This document shows positions 41,800 to 52,495 of a DNA stretch of 53,330 nucleotides, piece after piece. The position numbers were made by a program, and so were the translations under genes. How positions within the stretch are numbered: the first letter of the stretch is position 1; each line of letters opens with the position of its first letter. Below the pieces are notes generated by a model. That model saw only the letters and a list, made by a program, of their open reading frames with translations, searched no databases and was not told where the DNA came from. The DNA is from Thermoleophilia bacterium UBA6103 (GTDB lineage: Bacteria; Actinomycetota; Thermoleophilia; UBA2241): contig DIWP01000004.1 in assembly GCA_002423545.1 (NCBI GenBank), forward strand, positions 1 to 53,330, read 5' to 3'.

Positions 41800-42243
41800 G
41801 CACCGGAGCTGCCGCTCCGGGAATGCTCAAGGACTACGTCGCGCCGCTCTTGGCATCGACCAGACGCTGGGGTTCCTCGCGTAGGTTCGAGAGCTGTCTA
41901 GTTAGGTCCACCACCGTTGTCATAATGACAACGTTTGCACCTGCAAATGGACCTCTTCCGCGTACCCGATCGCTCGCTCATGTGCCGCTCGCTTCCCGAC
42001 CCCTGAAGGGGACATATGTCCACCCAAGAAGACACTTGTACACTCCAGGGGACAGCCGCGGCCAGGATCACCATGATGCCGAAGAGCTTCTCGAGCAGAT
42101 CGAGCCTCATGGCCGACGAGCGGCGACGGGTATGCGAAGACTCATCAGTCTGAAGGACGAAGCGTAGGTGGAAACCTTCGCGAATCGACGGGAGAGCGCC
42201 GCTGGCGTACCGTTCTCTCACGAAGGCTAGCGAGGAGCCAGGC
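41800..42243. other. Non-coding region with palindrome and islet-flanking repeat
   Basis: This 444-bp gap contains the right flanking repeat (41916-41947). AGGGGACA occurs twice, 40 bp apart (42007-42014 and 42047-42054), the first next to a GGACATATGTCC dyad (42009-42020). No reading frame on either strand has a ribosome-binding site and codon bias together. The region could be a junction of past recombination. Confidence 0.45.
41916..41947 (+). repeat. Islet-flanking repeat, right copy, with 17-bp palindrome
   Basis: GTTGTCAT-A-ATGACAAC (41916-41932) is a perfect dyad, followed by TTTGCA-CC-TGCAAA (41934-41947), a second dyad. The pattern GTCAT-N3-GACA-RCGTTT-N4-CTGCAAA matches the copy beside tRNA-Ile2. 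GGTTCGAG (41884-41891) and CCACCA (41908-41913) just upstream resemble tRNA 3'-end pieces. Confidence 0.5.
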
Positions 42244-42681
42244 ATGTCAGACGATGACGCGACGCAGGATGTCACTTCAGAGACCAGCGGGGTCTGGACC
42301 GGTCTGGTGCCCGCTCCGGGGACGCCGGAGGGGTTCACGGTCCGCAGGAGCTATCCGAGGAACCCCAACGGCGCTGAGATGATGCTCGAGCGCTGGGAGC
42401 CGGGCAGCGAGGAGCCGCCGCATTGGCATCCGGGTGACGACATGACGCTCGTGGTGGAAGGGAGGATGGCCGTCCAGTACTACCGCCGGGAGAGGCAGAT
42501 GCTGATCCCTGACGGAGATCCCGTGGTGCTTGGCAGGGGCGATGTGGGCTACGTCCGTGCGGGACGCATCCACGATGCCAGGTATGTCGATGCCTGCCGG
42601 CTCGTGTACGTCCACGATGGGGCGTTCGCGTTCAATCTCGCCGACACGGAGACCACCGCCACCGACGCCGAGGTCGGCTGA
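42244..42681 (+). CDS. Cupin-fold small protein
   Basis: The 145-aa protein starts at ATG 42244 after GAGGAG. A cupin core is visible (about 45-130): PPHWHPGDDMTLVVEG gives the His pair and Glu/Asp of motif 1, and GRIHDARYVDACRLVYVHDG supplies the His of motif 2. A mononuclear metal or small-ligand site is likely. Many such proteins are dioxygenases, isomerases or ligand sensors; the role here is not defined. The cytoplasmic gene stands alone, 112 nt before the decarboxylase gene. Confidence 0.75.
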   Translation: MSDDDATQDVTSETSGVWTGLVPAPGTPEGFTVRRSYPRNPNGAEMMLERWEPGSEEPPHWHPGDDMTLVVEGRMAVQYYRRERQMLIPDGDPVVLGRGDVGYVRAGRIHDARYVDACRLVYVHDGAFAFNLADTETTATDAEVG

Positions 42682-42721
42682 GCGGTCTGCTGCGGATCGG
42701 CGCCGCCGACGGTCCCCGAGT

Positions 42722-42774
42722 CGCGTCGGCAGCCGCCGCCTGCCGTCCCGCGGGCCGCGTCGGCAGCCGCCGCC
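42722..42774 (+). repeat. 19-bp tandem repeat upstream of the PLP decarboxylase
   Basis: CGCGTCGGCAGCCGCCGCC occurs at 42722-42740 and 42756-42774, a 34-bp period. The second copy ends 6 nt before the TAGGAT -10 box of the following gene. Confidence 0.8.
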
Positions 42775-42793
42775 GGCCGGTAGGATAGGCGGC

Positions 42794-44161
<1,368 letters not shown>

Positions 44162-44184
44162 GGCAGAATAGCAAGGTGGCAACG

Positions 44185-45435
44185 ATGATCACCAGGTACA
44201 TCCAGCGCACGCTGGAGCCGACGCTTCGCAGCGCCGTCGAGCAGTTCCCGGCCGTCCTTCTCACCGGTCCGCGTCAGTCGGGCAAGACGACGTTGCTCAG
44301 GCACGTTCTGGCCGCGACGCACGGGTACGCCTCACTGGAGGCCCCCGATGTTCGCGCTGCCGCAACGAGCGATCCTCGCGGTTTCCTCGACCTTCACCCA
44401 TCGCCGGTGATACTCGATGAGATCCAGAACGTCCCCTCGCTGCTCCCCTACATCCAGGAACGGATCGACCAGCACCGTGATCGACGCGGTCAGTACATCC
44501 TGACCGGTTCGCAGAACGTCCTGCTGGCCTCGGGCGTCACCGAGTCGCTGGCCGGCCGTGTGGCGCTGCTGCGCCTACTCCCGCTGTCACTGAGGGAGCT
44601 TGCCGGAACGCCGGACAGGCGCGGGCCCTGGGAGGTGGCCGCGGGCGACAGCCTCGGCGGGCTTCTGCCGGAGGGTCGGCGAGACCCGGCCACAGTGAGT
44701 CCGGGTATCTGGACCACCATGGTCCGCGGACTGTATCCGCAGCTCGTGGCAGAGCCAGGCCTTGACGCCGACCTGTGGCATGAGAGCTACGTGGGGACCT
44801 ACCTGGAGCGAGACGTGCGGGCCGTCATGGCGCTCGGCGATCTCGTCGAGTTCCAGCTCTTCCTCCAGGCACTGGCCGGGCGTTCGGGGCAACTGCTGAA
44901 CCTCAGTGCCCTCTCGCGCGATCTCGGCATCTCGCTCAGCACGGTCAAGCGCTGGCTGTCCGTGCTCGAGGCGACGTTCCAGGTGATCGTCGTCCGGCCC
45001 TACCATGCCAACATCGGCAAACGCCTGGTCAAGACACCGAAGGTCTACTTCGCCGACACCGGTACGTTGTGTCATCTCGTGGCACTGCGCGACCCTCTTC
45101 AAGCGGCGCGCGGACCGCTGGCCGGCGCACTGGCGGAGACGCTCGTGGTCGCTGAGCTTGCCAAAGACGCCTGGCATCGCGGGCAGCGGCCGAGGTTGTA
45201 CTTCTGGCGCACGTCGACCGGGGTGGAGGTCGATGTGCTCCTTGAGACCGGTGGCTTGCTGGTCCCGATCGAGACGAAGGCGCGGGGAACGGCGGTCGCC
45301 GCGATGGCCGGCGGCATCCGGAGACTGCGTGCCGATCTGGGCGACGCCGTGGCGCCGGGCTACGTGGCGTACACGGGGGACCGCAGCCTGCCTCTTGGCG
45401 ACGGCACGCTGGCCCTGCCCATAGCCGACCTCTGA
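44185..45435 (+). CDS. AAA ATPase with DUF4143 domain
   Basis: The 416-aa protein starts at ATG 44185, 5 nt after AAGGTGG; GTG 44176 is the alternative. The N-terminal ATPase has Walker A LLTGPRQSGKTTLLRHVL, Walker B VILDEIQNVPSLL and a sensor-like YILTGSQN. The C-terminal DUF4143 domain has the nuclease-like core EVDVLLETGGLLVPIETKA, recalling a PD-(D/E)XK fold. These genes are common, often solitary and horizontally mobile; their function is unknown. A winged-helix-like segment (SALSRDLGISLSTVKRWLSV) lies between the two. Confidence 0.9.
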   Translation: MITRYIQRTLEPTLRSAVEQFPAVLLTGPRQSGKTTLLRHVLAATHGYASLEAPDVRAAATSDPRGFLDLHPSPVILDEIQNVPSLLPYIQERIDQHRDRRGQYILTGSQNVLLASGVTESLAGRVALLRLLPLSLRELAGTPDRRGPWEVAAGDSLGGLLPEGRRDPATVSPGIWTTMVRGLYPQLVAEPGLDADLWHESYVGTYLERDVRAVMALGDLVEFQLFLQALAGRSGQLLNLSALSRDLGISLSTVKRWLSVLEATFQVIVVRPYHANIGKRLVKTPKVYFADTGTLCHLVALRDPLQAARGPLAGALAETLVVAELAKDAWHRGQRPRLYFWRTSTGVEVDVLLETGGLLVPIETKARGTAVAAMAGGIRRLRADLGDAVAPGYVAYTGDRSLPLGDGTLALPIADL

Positions 45436-45591
45436 GGCGCGACGGCCTTCGGCTGCTGCTTCGCGCACGTCGGCGGCAGCGCAGCGACCGCCGCAGGCGC
45501 CGCGGCGGCGGCCCCGCGTGGCGGTCGCTGCCGTCTGATGCCCTGCCGCGACGACCCGCGGTGCGGGTGGCCCGCGACGCGGTGCCGGGCT

Positions 45592-47574
45592 TCAGTCGGC
45601 GCCGCCTCCCCCACCTCCGCCGCCGCCACCCCCGCCGCCGGAGAAGCCGCCGCCGCCACCGGAGAAGCCGCCCCCGCCGCCGCCGCTTCCCGTGGACTGC
45701 GGCGTGGCTGCGAGCACGGCGGCGCTGATGCCGCCGGTGAACGATGAGACGGCGCCGGAGATGCCGCCGAAGTCGGCCGCGTGGCCGGGCGTGGCGAACC
45801 AGTAGACGCTGCTGAAGTCGCTGCTCTCGACTATCTGCGGGACGTGGACCTGCATCTGCTCGATCACCTTGTCGGCGATGCCGAACACCACGGCCATCAC
45901 GAGGTACTGCTCCCAGAGCACCACGGCGGTCGGCGGCTTCTCGTCGAGGCGGCCGAAGTCGAGCAGGTAGTCGCGCAGCGCCTTGTATTGCGCGTAGAGC
46001 TCGGCCGCCTCCCGCGACCGCCGTCGCATCACCGGCGACGCGATGGTGAAGCCCGCCAGCACGCCGGACAGCAGGAGCATCCACGGCTGGGTGGCCCACA
46101 GGCTGATGATGAGGACGAGCCCGGCGGCGGAGGCGGTCGCCATGCCGGCGCCCGCGGCACGGCCGCCGCCGCCCTTCTCCATGAAGCCGCGCCTCCGAGC
46201 CTCCTCCTTCACGCCGCTGCGCCAGCGCTCCACGGCGGCGTGGAACCGGTTCGGGCTCACGGCGGCCCACGACTTCATGTCTTCCATCCTCAGCACATCA
46301 CCGGCAGCGACCTCGTCGAACAGGAACGTGACCAGCGGGAGCGTCAGCTCGTCGACCCGTGCCAGCCTGCCGCGATCCAGGGTCAGCACGAACGAGGTCC
46401 TGCCGCCGATCCCGTCCGGATCGATGCGCAGCACGCCGTCGACCGCCAGGTCCAGCAGCGTGGCGGCGATGTCGTCGTCGGTGACCTTGCCCATGCGCCA
46501 CAGCGCGCCGACGAGCGCCGGCGGCATGTCGCCGGGCAACTCGCGCAAGTACTTGGCGCGGAACTGAGGCCGGTACTCGCGGCCGCCGCGGAAGAACAGC
46601 GTGAGCCACATCGTCAGAGCAAGGGCCGTGACGCCGCCGGCGATGCCCCAGCCGATGCGTTCGTTGCGTCGCTCGCGCGCTACCTGGGCCCGCGCGCGGG
46701 CCCGTTCAGCGTCGGCCTCCCGGGCCCATTCGGTCTCCTGTTCCACGACCGTGTCGACCATGTCGACCGGGACCTCCTCGACGTCCGGGAGCAGACCCGG
46801 CGGGAACAACTCGTGGATCTCCACATAGGTGCGCGGCTGCAGGTCGTCGACGCGCAGCACCACGGACCCGTCATCGCGGATGCGCAGCACGCCGGTGAGC
46901 GGGCCGTGCCCCCATGCCCGCACGCGGTCGCGGGCGACCGGGCGCGGCAGGGCGACCTCGGCCCGCACCCGGGCCATCGGTACGTCCCAGCCGGTCCCGA
47001 TGAGCTGCCAGTCGAGCTCGCCGGCGTCGGCCCAGCGCCGGGCGGCATCGTCGGCACGCCAGCGGAAGGTGAAGTCCGCGGGACGATCGTCGAGGTCGGC
47101 GAACGCCTCGATGCGGATCACCGGGCGGTAGTCCGCGCTCACGCCGCTGGTCACCCGGTAGTAGCCGAAGGGGCGCTGTTCCGGAGCCAGAGACATCCAT
47201 GGTGACGGCGTCGCGTCGTCGGCCGGCGAGACGGGGCTCGGCGCCCCCATCTGCGGCAGCCAGCCGGACGGCAGGCGCTGCAGAGGGCCGTCCGGTCCGT
47301 CCACGCCGAGCACGGTGATCGGCGTCTGCGGGTCGATCGGGATGTCGCGGTAGACGCGCGTGAAGCTGCCCTGGAACGTGTACGAGAAGCGCTCTTCCAC
47401 GGAGAGCGCCCCGTCGGATCCGATGGCAGCCTCGATGCGGACGTCGTCGATGCTGTAGGTCTTGCTCAGCGACGGCACGATCCACACGAGCACGACCACG
47501 ATCAGGGCGATGACCCCGACGATGACCGCCAGGATGAACGCCGAGCATCCGATGCAGCCCTTCCGCGTGGCCAT
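45592..47574 (-). CDS. DUF2207-family membrane protein with poly-Gly C-terminus
   Basis: The 660-aa protein starts at ATG (complement of 47572-47574) behind GGGGGAG. A transmembrane helix (about 10-35) precedes the extracytoplasmic DUF2207 beta domain (SVEERFSYTFQGSFTRVYRDIP), then a second helix near 320-340, a cytoplasmic winged-helix-like part, two further helices, and a Gly/Ser tail ending in a run of glycines broken by FSG. This is the usual DUF2207 layout. The function is unknown; it is predicted to be an envelope protein. The Gly tail is encoded by a CCG/CCA-type triplet run at 45600-45690. Confidence 0.85.
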   Translation of the reverse strand: MATRKGCIGCSAFILAVIVGVIALIVVVLVWIVPSLSKTYSIDDVRIEAAIGSDGALSVEERFSYTFQGSFTRVYRDIPIDPQTPITVLGVDGPDGPLQRLPSGWLPQMGAPSPVSPADDATPSPWMSLAPEQRPFGYYRVTSGVSADYRPVIRIEAFADLDDRPADFTFRWRADDAARRWADAGELDWQLIGTGWDVPMARVRAEVALPRPVARDRVRAWGHGPLTGVLRIRDDGSVVLRVDDLQPRTYVEIHELFPPGLLPDVEEVPVDMVDTVVEQETEWAREADAERARARAQVARERRNERIGWGIAGGVTALALTMWLTLFFRGGREYRPQFRAKYLRELPGDMPPALVGALWRMGKVTDDDIAATLLDLAVDGVLRIDPDGIGGRTSFVLTLDRGRLARVDELTLPLVTFLFDEVAAGDVLRMEDMKSWAAVSPNRFHAAVERWRSGVKEEARRRGFMEKGGGGRAAGAGMATASAAGLVLIISLWATQPWMLLLSGVLAGFTIASPVMRRRSREAAELYAQYKALRDYLLDFGRLDEKPPTAVVLWEQYLVMAVVFGIADKVIEQMQVHVPQIVESSDFSSVYWFATPGHAADFGGISGAVSSFTGGISAAVLAATPQSTGSGGGGGGFSGGGGGFSGGGGGGGGGGGGGAD

Positions 47575-47719
47575 TCCACTCCCCCGTACGGTCCTGCGTA
47601 TGCTACCGCACCGCCGCCGGATCGGCGTCGACAGGAGCGACAACGGCTCCTCTTTGCGCAGGTTCAAGTCCCGTATCGCGAGACCCGAGAAGACGTGAAG
47701 GCGATACGATCGGATCACC

Positions 47720-48649
47720 GTGCATCAGGACCGCGTCTTCACCGTCGGGCGGATCAGCCTGGCCGACACACCTGTGGACTGCCGTCGCGGCGTCGTGCTC
47801 CTCGACGAGGGCGAGGAGCCGCGCCGCTGGCAGGTGGTCGTCTACGATCCGCGTCCCGAAGCATTCGCTGAGATCCTCGGCCTCGAGCTGCCGCTGAGTT
47901 GTCACACCGCCGACGGGACGCTGCTGACGGGATGGGTGCAGGTCGGTCGCAGCGATCCGGAGGTCGGCGTGCAGTTCCTGCAGGGCATGGGCCGGCTGCG
48001 GGCGCGCACGCCGTGGCATGTGCTGGCCGGTCGCGCGCGCAGCCGGCACCCGTTCGGGCATCGCGGACCTGAGCCCGCCTGGGCGCCGGACGCCGAGCGG
48101 TCAGGACGACACGGTGACGAGAGCCTCCTGCCGGAGCCCTCCCCGGCCTCCGGTCTCCTGGGCCGGCTCTCGATGCGACAGCGACTCATCGGCCTGGTCG
48201 TCGTCACGCTCTCGGGATGGGGTCTGCTGCACCTGGTCATGGACATCGGCCGCGCCGTCGAGGAGCCGCCGGCGCAGGCGGTCGCATCGCAGACGGTCGC
48301 GGGCGCGGCGGCCGCAGCGCCCGCCGGCCTCACGCCGGTCCTGAGCGGCCGCGTGGCGATCGTCGAGCGGTTGAAGTCCGGGACGCGCTGGATCGATCTC
48401 GATGACGCGATGTCGTGGCGCGTGCCGCGATTCGACGGGCTCACCGAGCTGCACGCCCTCCTGCCCGATGCGCGGCGCCTGCCGCCGGGCACACGGCACA
48501 CGCTGCGGACGGCACGGAGCGGCGGCCTCTGCGACGTGGTCCTGCGTGAGCTCGACGGTGAACGCACGCATTGCCGTGCGCTGCTGCGCTCGACGCCTGC
48601 CGGCGACGGCCGCCTCTACGTCAGCGGCGTCATCGTCTCGTCGCCGTGA
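47720..48649 (+). CDS. Single-pass membrane protein of unknown function
   Basis: The 309-aa protein starts at GTG 47720 with no strong ribosome-binding site. Residues about 1-100 are a compact beta-rich cytoplasmic domain (FTVGRISLADTPVDCRRGVV, WQVVVYDPRPEAFAEIL). A disordered stretch leads to a transmembrane helix at about 155-172 (LIGLVVVTLSGWGLLHLVMD). About 130 residues outside the membrane follow, with two cysteines (GGLCDVV, RTHCRALL) that could pair. I do not recognise the family. It is divergent from the DUF2207 gene across 145 bp, and the two may share control. Confidence 0.65.
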   Translation: MHQDRVFTVGRISLADTPVDCRRGVVLLDEGEEPRRWQVVVYDPRPEAFAEILGLELPLSCHTADGTLLTGWVQVGRSDPEVGVQFLQGMGRLRARTPWHVLAGRARSRHPFGHRGPEPAWAPDAERSGRHGDESLLPEPSPASGLLGRLSMRQRLIGLVVVTLSGWGLLHLVMDIGRAVEEPPAQAVASQTVAGAAAAAPAGLTPVLSGRVAIVERLKSGTRWIDLDDAMSWRVPRFDGLTELHALLPDARRLPPGTRHTLRTARSGGLCDVVLRELDGERTHCRALLRSTPAGDGRLYVSGVIVSSP

Positions 48650-48747
48650 TCCGGCTGGATGTCTGACGCGGCGGGGCCTCGCCCGTGGCCGCCGGCACTG
48701 CGTGCTTCTCACGACGCAGACTGCCCGGCGCCGAGATGTGCCGCCGG

Positions 48748-50391
48748 CTACGAGAGGCCGGTGGCGAGCGGACCGTCGTGCAGGCGCCGCTGCAGCAGCA
48801 CGCACGGCAGCGCCGAGAGCAGCGCTGCGATGGCGGCCGTCATGAACGGCCACCAGAAGGCCTCGGCGACCTCCTTGAGGAACACGTCCTCGAGCTGGGT
48901 GGCCAGCGACGCGAGGGCGAGGGCGTCCTGACTGCCCACCGGCGGGACAGGGACGCCCTCGACCGGGTGCACCAGCCGCCGGATCTCGCCGATGCCCGCC
49001 GTGGCGTCGATGCCGCGTGCCTCCTCCATCGCCAGGTCCAGGTAGGAGCGCCACTCGTCGCTGAGCCCGGTCTGGCCGTCGATGAGTACCTTGGCGCGGG
49101 CGATCGAGTGGAGGACGGCGGTGTGGACGGTGGCCGAGAAGACGGCCACCAGGATGGCTACGCCGAGCAGGAAGCCGAGCTGGCGGGCGGTGTTGAGCAG
49201 ACCGCTGCCGACGCCCTTGTCGCCGACCGGCAGGGCGGTCATGCCGGCGGCGGTGAGGGCCGGGATGGTGATGCCGAGCCCGGCCCCCACCAGCAGCGTC
49301 CGCCACATGACGTCGGTGAAGGCGGGGTCGCGCTCCATGTACGCCAGCGCGACCAGCCCGCCGAACGTGATCAGCGACCCGAGCACGCCGAGCCAGCGCG
49401 GCCCGAAGCGGTCGATGAGGCGGCCGGCGAACGGGGCGATCACCAGGCCGGCCGCCGGCACGAAGGTGATCGCCAGCGCCGCCCGCAGCTCGGTGTAGTC
49501 GCCGAGCGCCACCAGGAAGATCACCAGCATGAACGCGGTGCCCATCATGGCGATGTCCACGGTGGTCATGGCGATGGCGGCGCCGGCGAACGGCCGCCGC
49601 CGGAACAGCCGCAGGTCGAAGAGCGGCAGGCGGGCGCGGAGTTCCCACCAGACGAACAGCCCGATGCCGAGGGCGGCGCCGGCGAAGAGCGCCAGGACCG
49701 GCGCCGTGAGCCAGCCCCAGTTGTTGCCTTCCATGAGTCCGTAGGTGAGGCAGAAGAGGCCGCCGCTGAGGAGCGCCACACCGGGCCAGTCCATGCGTAC
49801 CGGACCCTCATGGACGCGGCGCGGCACCACGACGGCCGCAAAGACCAGTGCCAGGACGCCCACCGGCAGGTTGAAGTAGAAGATCAGCCGCCAGCCGTCC
49901 ACGCTCGCATCCTGGCCGGCGCGGATCAGCAGGCCGCCGAGCGTGGGCCCCAGCGAGGCCGAGAGCGAGCTGATGGCGCCGAACAGACCGGCCGCCAGCC
50001 CCTGCTGGCGGGCAGGGAATGCGTGCAGGAGCAGGGTCAGCGAGGTCGGGATGACGGCCGCTGCCCCCACCGCCTGGAAGGTCCGGAAGACGATGATCCA
50101 GGCCACCGACGGAGACATCGCGCAGCCCAGAGAAGCCAGCGTGAAGACCGCGATCCCGATGAGGAACAGCCCCTTGTGGCCGAAGCGGTCGGCCAGCCGA
50201 CCCATGGTCATGAACAGGACGGTCAGGACGAGGTTGTAGCCGTTCAGGATCCACGAGACGGCGGTGACGGAGGAGTCCAGCCTCTGGATGATCTCGGGGA
50301 TGGCGATGGTCATGATGGTGGCGTCGGCCAGGGACAGGAACATCCCCGGCACCAGTGCCGCCAGGATCAGCCACTTGCGACGGTCGCTCAC
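48748..50391 (-). CDS. MFS drug exporter, DHA2 (EmrB/QacA) family
   Basis: The 547-aa protein starts at GTG (complement of 50389-50391). It has about 14 hydrophobic segments. The motifs LADATIMTIAIPEI (first helix, proton-coupling Asp), WILNGYNLVLTVLFMTMGRL, and the motif-C-like GLFGAISSLSASLGPTLGGLL mark the DHA2 14-TMS group. It would export drugs, dyes or amphiphiles in exchange for protons. An extracytoplasmic insertion at about 440-490 (residues DEWRSYLDLAMEEARGID) is longer than usual. No TetR/MarR regulator is adjacent. Confidence 0.92.
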   Translation of the reverse strand: MSDRRKWLILAALVPGMFLSLADATIMTIAIPEIIQRLDSSVTAVSWILNGYNLVLTVLFMTMGRLADRFGHKGLFLIGIAVFTLASLGCAMSPSVAWIIVFRTFQAVGAAAVIPTSLTLLLHAFPARQQGLAAGLFGAISSLSASLGPTLGGLLIRAGQDASVDGWRLIFYFNLPVGVLALVFAAVVVPRRVHEGPVRMDWPGVALLSGGLFCLTYGLMEGNNWGWLTAPVLALFAGAALGIGLFVWWELRARLPLFDLRLFRRRPFAGAAIAMTTVDIAMMGTAFMLVIFLVALGDYTELRAALAITFVPAAGLVIAPFAGRLIDRFGPRWLGVLGSLITFGGLVALAYMERDPAFTDVMWRTLLVGAGLGITIPALTAAGMTALPVGDKGVGSGLLNTARQLGFLLGVAILVAVFSATVHTAVLHSIARAKVLIDGQTGLSDEWRSYLDLAMEEARGIDATAGIGEIRRLVHPVEGVPVPPVGSQDALALASLATQLEDVFLKEVAEAFWWPFMTAAIAALLSALPCVLLQRRLHDGPLATGLS

Positions 50392-50548
50392 GCTCTCATC
50401 CAGGTTCTCGTCCGCTCACACGTCCACCGCCGCTCGTCGTCATCCTCACACTCGTCGCCAGTGGCCCCATTGTATGGGTTCGCCCCGGGGGCGCGGTCGC
50501 CTCGGAGTACGGAAGGATGACGGCGCACGCGCCCCGCCGACTCGGCGG

Positions 50549-50643
50549 GTGGAGACCTTTGTCGCCGCCGGTGTGTCGTCCAGAGACTCTGGGATCTGTG
50601 GACATCTGCGCCCCCTCAGGATGTACACGATCGCCGGAGTCTC
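50549..50643 (+). repeat. Palindromic intergenic repeat, copy B
   Basis: The core CTCTGGGATCTGTGGACATCT and the following GCGCCCCCTCAGGATGTACA align with copy A at 4467-4508 at most positions in the same orientation. Outer arms GAGACTC (50583-50589) and GAGTCTC (50637-50643) are perfect complements. It lies in the 441-bp gap between the divergent MFS and Nif3 genes, which otherwise shows no gene. Confidence 0.55.
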
Positions 50644-50820
50644 CGTGACACACACCGGACGGTGCGGACTGGTGCCGCAGGGTCGAATCACGGGCGAGCG
50701 GGAGGTGCGTCCGCGGCCGGCGGTGCGGACCGTTCCCGGCGGTGCGCGGGCGGGGCGGCCGCTGCGGCCTCGAGGTCGGCGGGCACGACGGCGGGCGGGT
50801 AGAAGTCGCGGATGCGGTGG

Positions 50821-50835
50821 TACACTCGACCCATG
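50821..50835 (+). promoter_or_regulatory. -10 box of a probable leaderless transcript (Nif3-RNase H)
   Basis: TACACT (50821-50826) is followed by six nt and ATG 50833. No ribosome-binding site is present, consistent with a leaderless mRNA. Confidence 0.55.
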
Positions 50836-52419
50836 AAGGTCAGCGCACTGCTCACCGAGATCGATCGGCTGGCGCCGTTCCTGCTCACCGAGCCCTGGGA
50901 CCGCGTCGGCCTGCAGGTCGGCCGCCGGGAACGGCAGGTCGGGGCACTGCTCGTGGGGCTCGATCTCAACGACGAACTGCTCGACGAGGCGGCGCGTACC
51001 GGTGCCGACGTCCTGCTCGTCCATCACCCGCCGCTTCACGTACCTCTGGAGGCGCTCACCGACGAGACGCCGATGGGCAGCGCGCTGTTGCGCGCCGTAC
51101 ACGAGGACCGCGTAGTCGTCGCCTGTCACACCAATCTCGACAAGGCGCGCGGCGGCCTCGCCGACATCGCCTGCACCATCCTCGGGCTGGAGGGCGTCGC
51201 GCCGCTGGCACCGTCGCCGGTCGACTGGCTCAAGCTGGTCGGCTTCGTGCCGCCGGACGACCTCGACGCGGTGCGCACGGCGGTCTTCGCCGTCGGCGGC
51301 GGCGTCATCGGCGACTACGAGCACTGCTCGTTCCACCAGCCGGGTACCGGCACGTTCCTTCCGCGCCAGGGTGCCGCGCCCACCATCGGCAGCGTCGGTC
51401 AGGACAACGCCACCGGCGAGCTGCGCCTGGAGGTCGTGTTCCCGCGCTCGCGGCGCCGCGCGGTGCTCGATGCCTACGTGGCGTCGCACTCCTACGAGGA
51501 GCCTGCCTACGACGTCTACCCGGTCGAGAACGAGGTCGGCAGCGTCGGCCTCGGCCGCCTCGGCTTTCTGCCGCGGCCCATGGACCTCGGCGATCTGGCG
51601 GCTACCGCCGCGCGCCACTTCGAGCAGTCGACGGTGCGTCACACCGGCGACCCCACGCATCGCGTGCAGTCGGTCGCCGTGCTGCCGGGCTCGGGCGCGG
51701 CGCTGATCGATGCCGTGGCCGGTCGCGCCGACGTGCTGCTCACCGGCGACGTGAAGTACCACGAGGCGGAGCGCGCCCTGAGACTCGGCCTGCCGATCAT
51801 CGACGTGCCGCACGAGGTCGTCGAGGCGGCGACCCTGGAGCGCTGGACCGACGTCCTGGCCGATCATCTGGCCGGCGCCGGCGTCTCGGTGAGCTGGTGC
51901 ACCGGTCACGGCGGCATCTGGCACTACTCGGAAGACGAGTACTGCCCGCCGCGTCCCCGCGATGACTTCGGCCCGGTCCAGGTGAGCCTCGACGAGGCCG
52001 CCGGCGAGCCCTCGCGCTTCCGGCTGTCGGTGGACGGCGGCGCGCGCGGCAACCCCGGTCCCGCCGGTATCGGCGTGCGTCTGGAGTCGCCGGACGGCGA
52101 GCTGGTCGAAGAGCTCTCGGCGGCCATCGGCACGGCGACCAACAATCAGGCCGAATACGAGGCGCTCATCGCCGGCCTGGAGCTGGCCATCGACCGCGGC
52201 GCCACCGAGCTGCTGGTGTTCGCCGACAGCGAGCTCATCGTGCGGCAGGTGAACGGTCAGTACCGCGTCAAAGACGCCAAGCTCAAGCCGTTGCACGAAC
52301 GCGCCACGCGTCTCATCCGCGACCTGCCGTATGTGGAGCTGCGGCACGTGCCGCGCGAGCAGAACGCCGAGGCCGACCGCCTGGTGAACGAGGCGATCGA
52401 CGAGGCGCTCAAGCGGTGA
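50833..52419 (+). CDS. Fusion of Nif3-like metalloprotein and RNase HI
   Basis: The 528-aa protein starts at ATG 50833. Residues 1 to about 375 are a Nif3/DUF34 (GTP cyclohydrolase 1 type 2 homologue) protein: DVLLVHHPPLHVPL and HTNLDKARGG give the metal site, and GDVKYHEAERAL completes it; the central inserted domain is retained. From about 395, RNase HI follows with its four acidic catalytic residues: D401 (SVDGGARGNPGPAG), E441 (NQAEYEAL), D465 (VFADSELI) and D515 (NAEADRL). The two domains are separate proteins in most bacteria, although their genes may be neighbours. The fusion links RNA-DNA hybrid removal to a protein of unsettled function. It is cytoplasmic, and tRNA-Gly follows. Confidence 0.9.
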   Translation: MKVSALLTEIDRLAPFLLTEPWDRVGLQVGRRERQVGALLVGLDLNDELLDEAARTGADVLLVHHPPLHVPLEALTDETPMGSALLRAVHEDRVVVACHTNLDKARGGLADIACTILGLEGVAPLAPSPVDWLKLVGFVPPDDLDAVRTAVFAVGGGVIGDYEHCSFHQPGTGTFLPRQGAAPTIGSVGQDNATGELRLEVVFPRSRRRAVLDAYVASHSYEEPAYDVYPVENEVGSVGLGRLGFLPRPMDLGDLAATAARHFEQSTVRHTGDPTHRVQSVAVLPGSGAALIDAVAGRADVLLTGDVKYHEAERALRLGLPIIDVPHEVVEAATLERWTDVLADHLAGAGVSVSWCTGHGGIWHYSEDEYCPPRPRDDFGPVQVSLDEAAGEPSRFRLSVDGGARGNPGPAGIGVRLESPDGELVEELSAAIGTATNNQAEYEALIAGLELAIDRGATELLVFADSELIVRQVNGQYRVKDAKLKPLHERATRLIRDLPYVELRHVPREQNAEADRLVNEAIDEALKR

Positions 52420-52454
52420 GCCGGCGCCGCCCGACGACGCCTCCGCAGCCCGGA

Positions 52455-52484
52455 TTGCGGCCCGCCGACCGCCCGATGTATACT
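52455..52484 (+). promoter_or_regulatory. Promoter of tRNA-Gly
   Basis: TTGCGG (52455-52460), 18 bp, TATACT (52479-52484). Transcription would begin near 52491, five nt before the mature tRNA. Confidence 0.65.
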
Positions 52485-52495
52485 GCCGGTCTGCT

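Noticed and set aside
42007..42054. AGGGGACA pair and GGACATATGTCC as insertion-sequence ends
   Set aside because: No transposase fragment, no matching terminal repeats and no target duplication visible.
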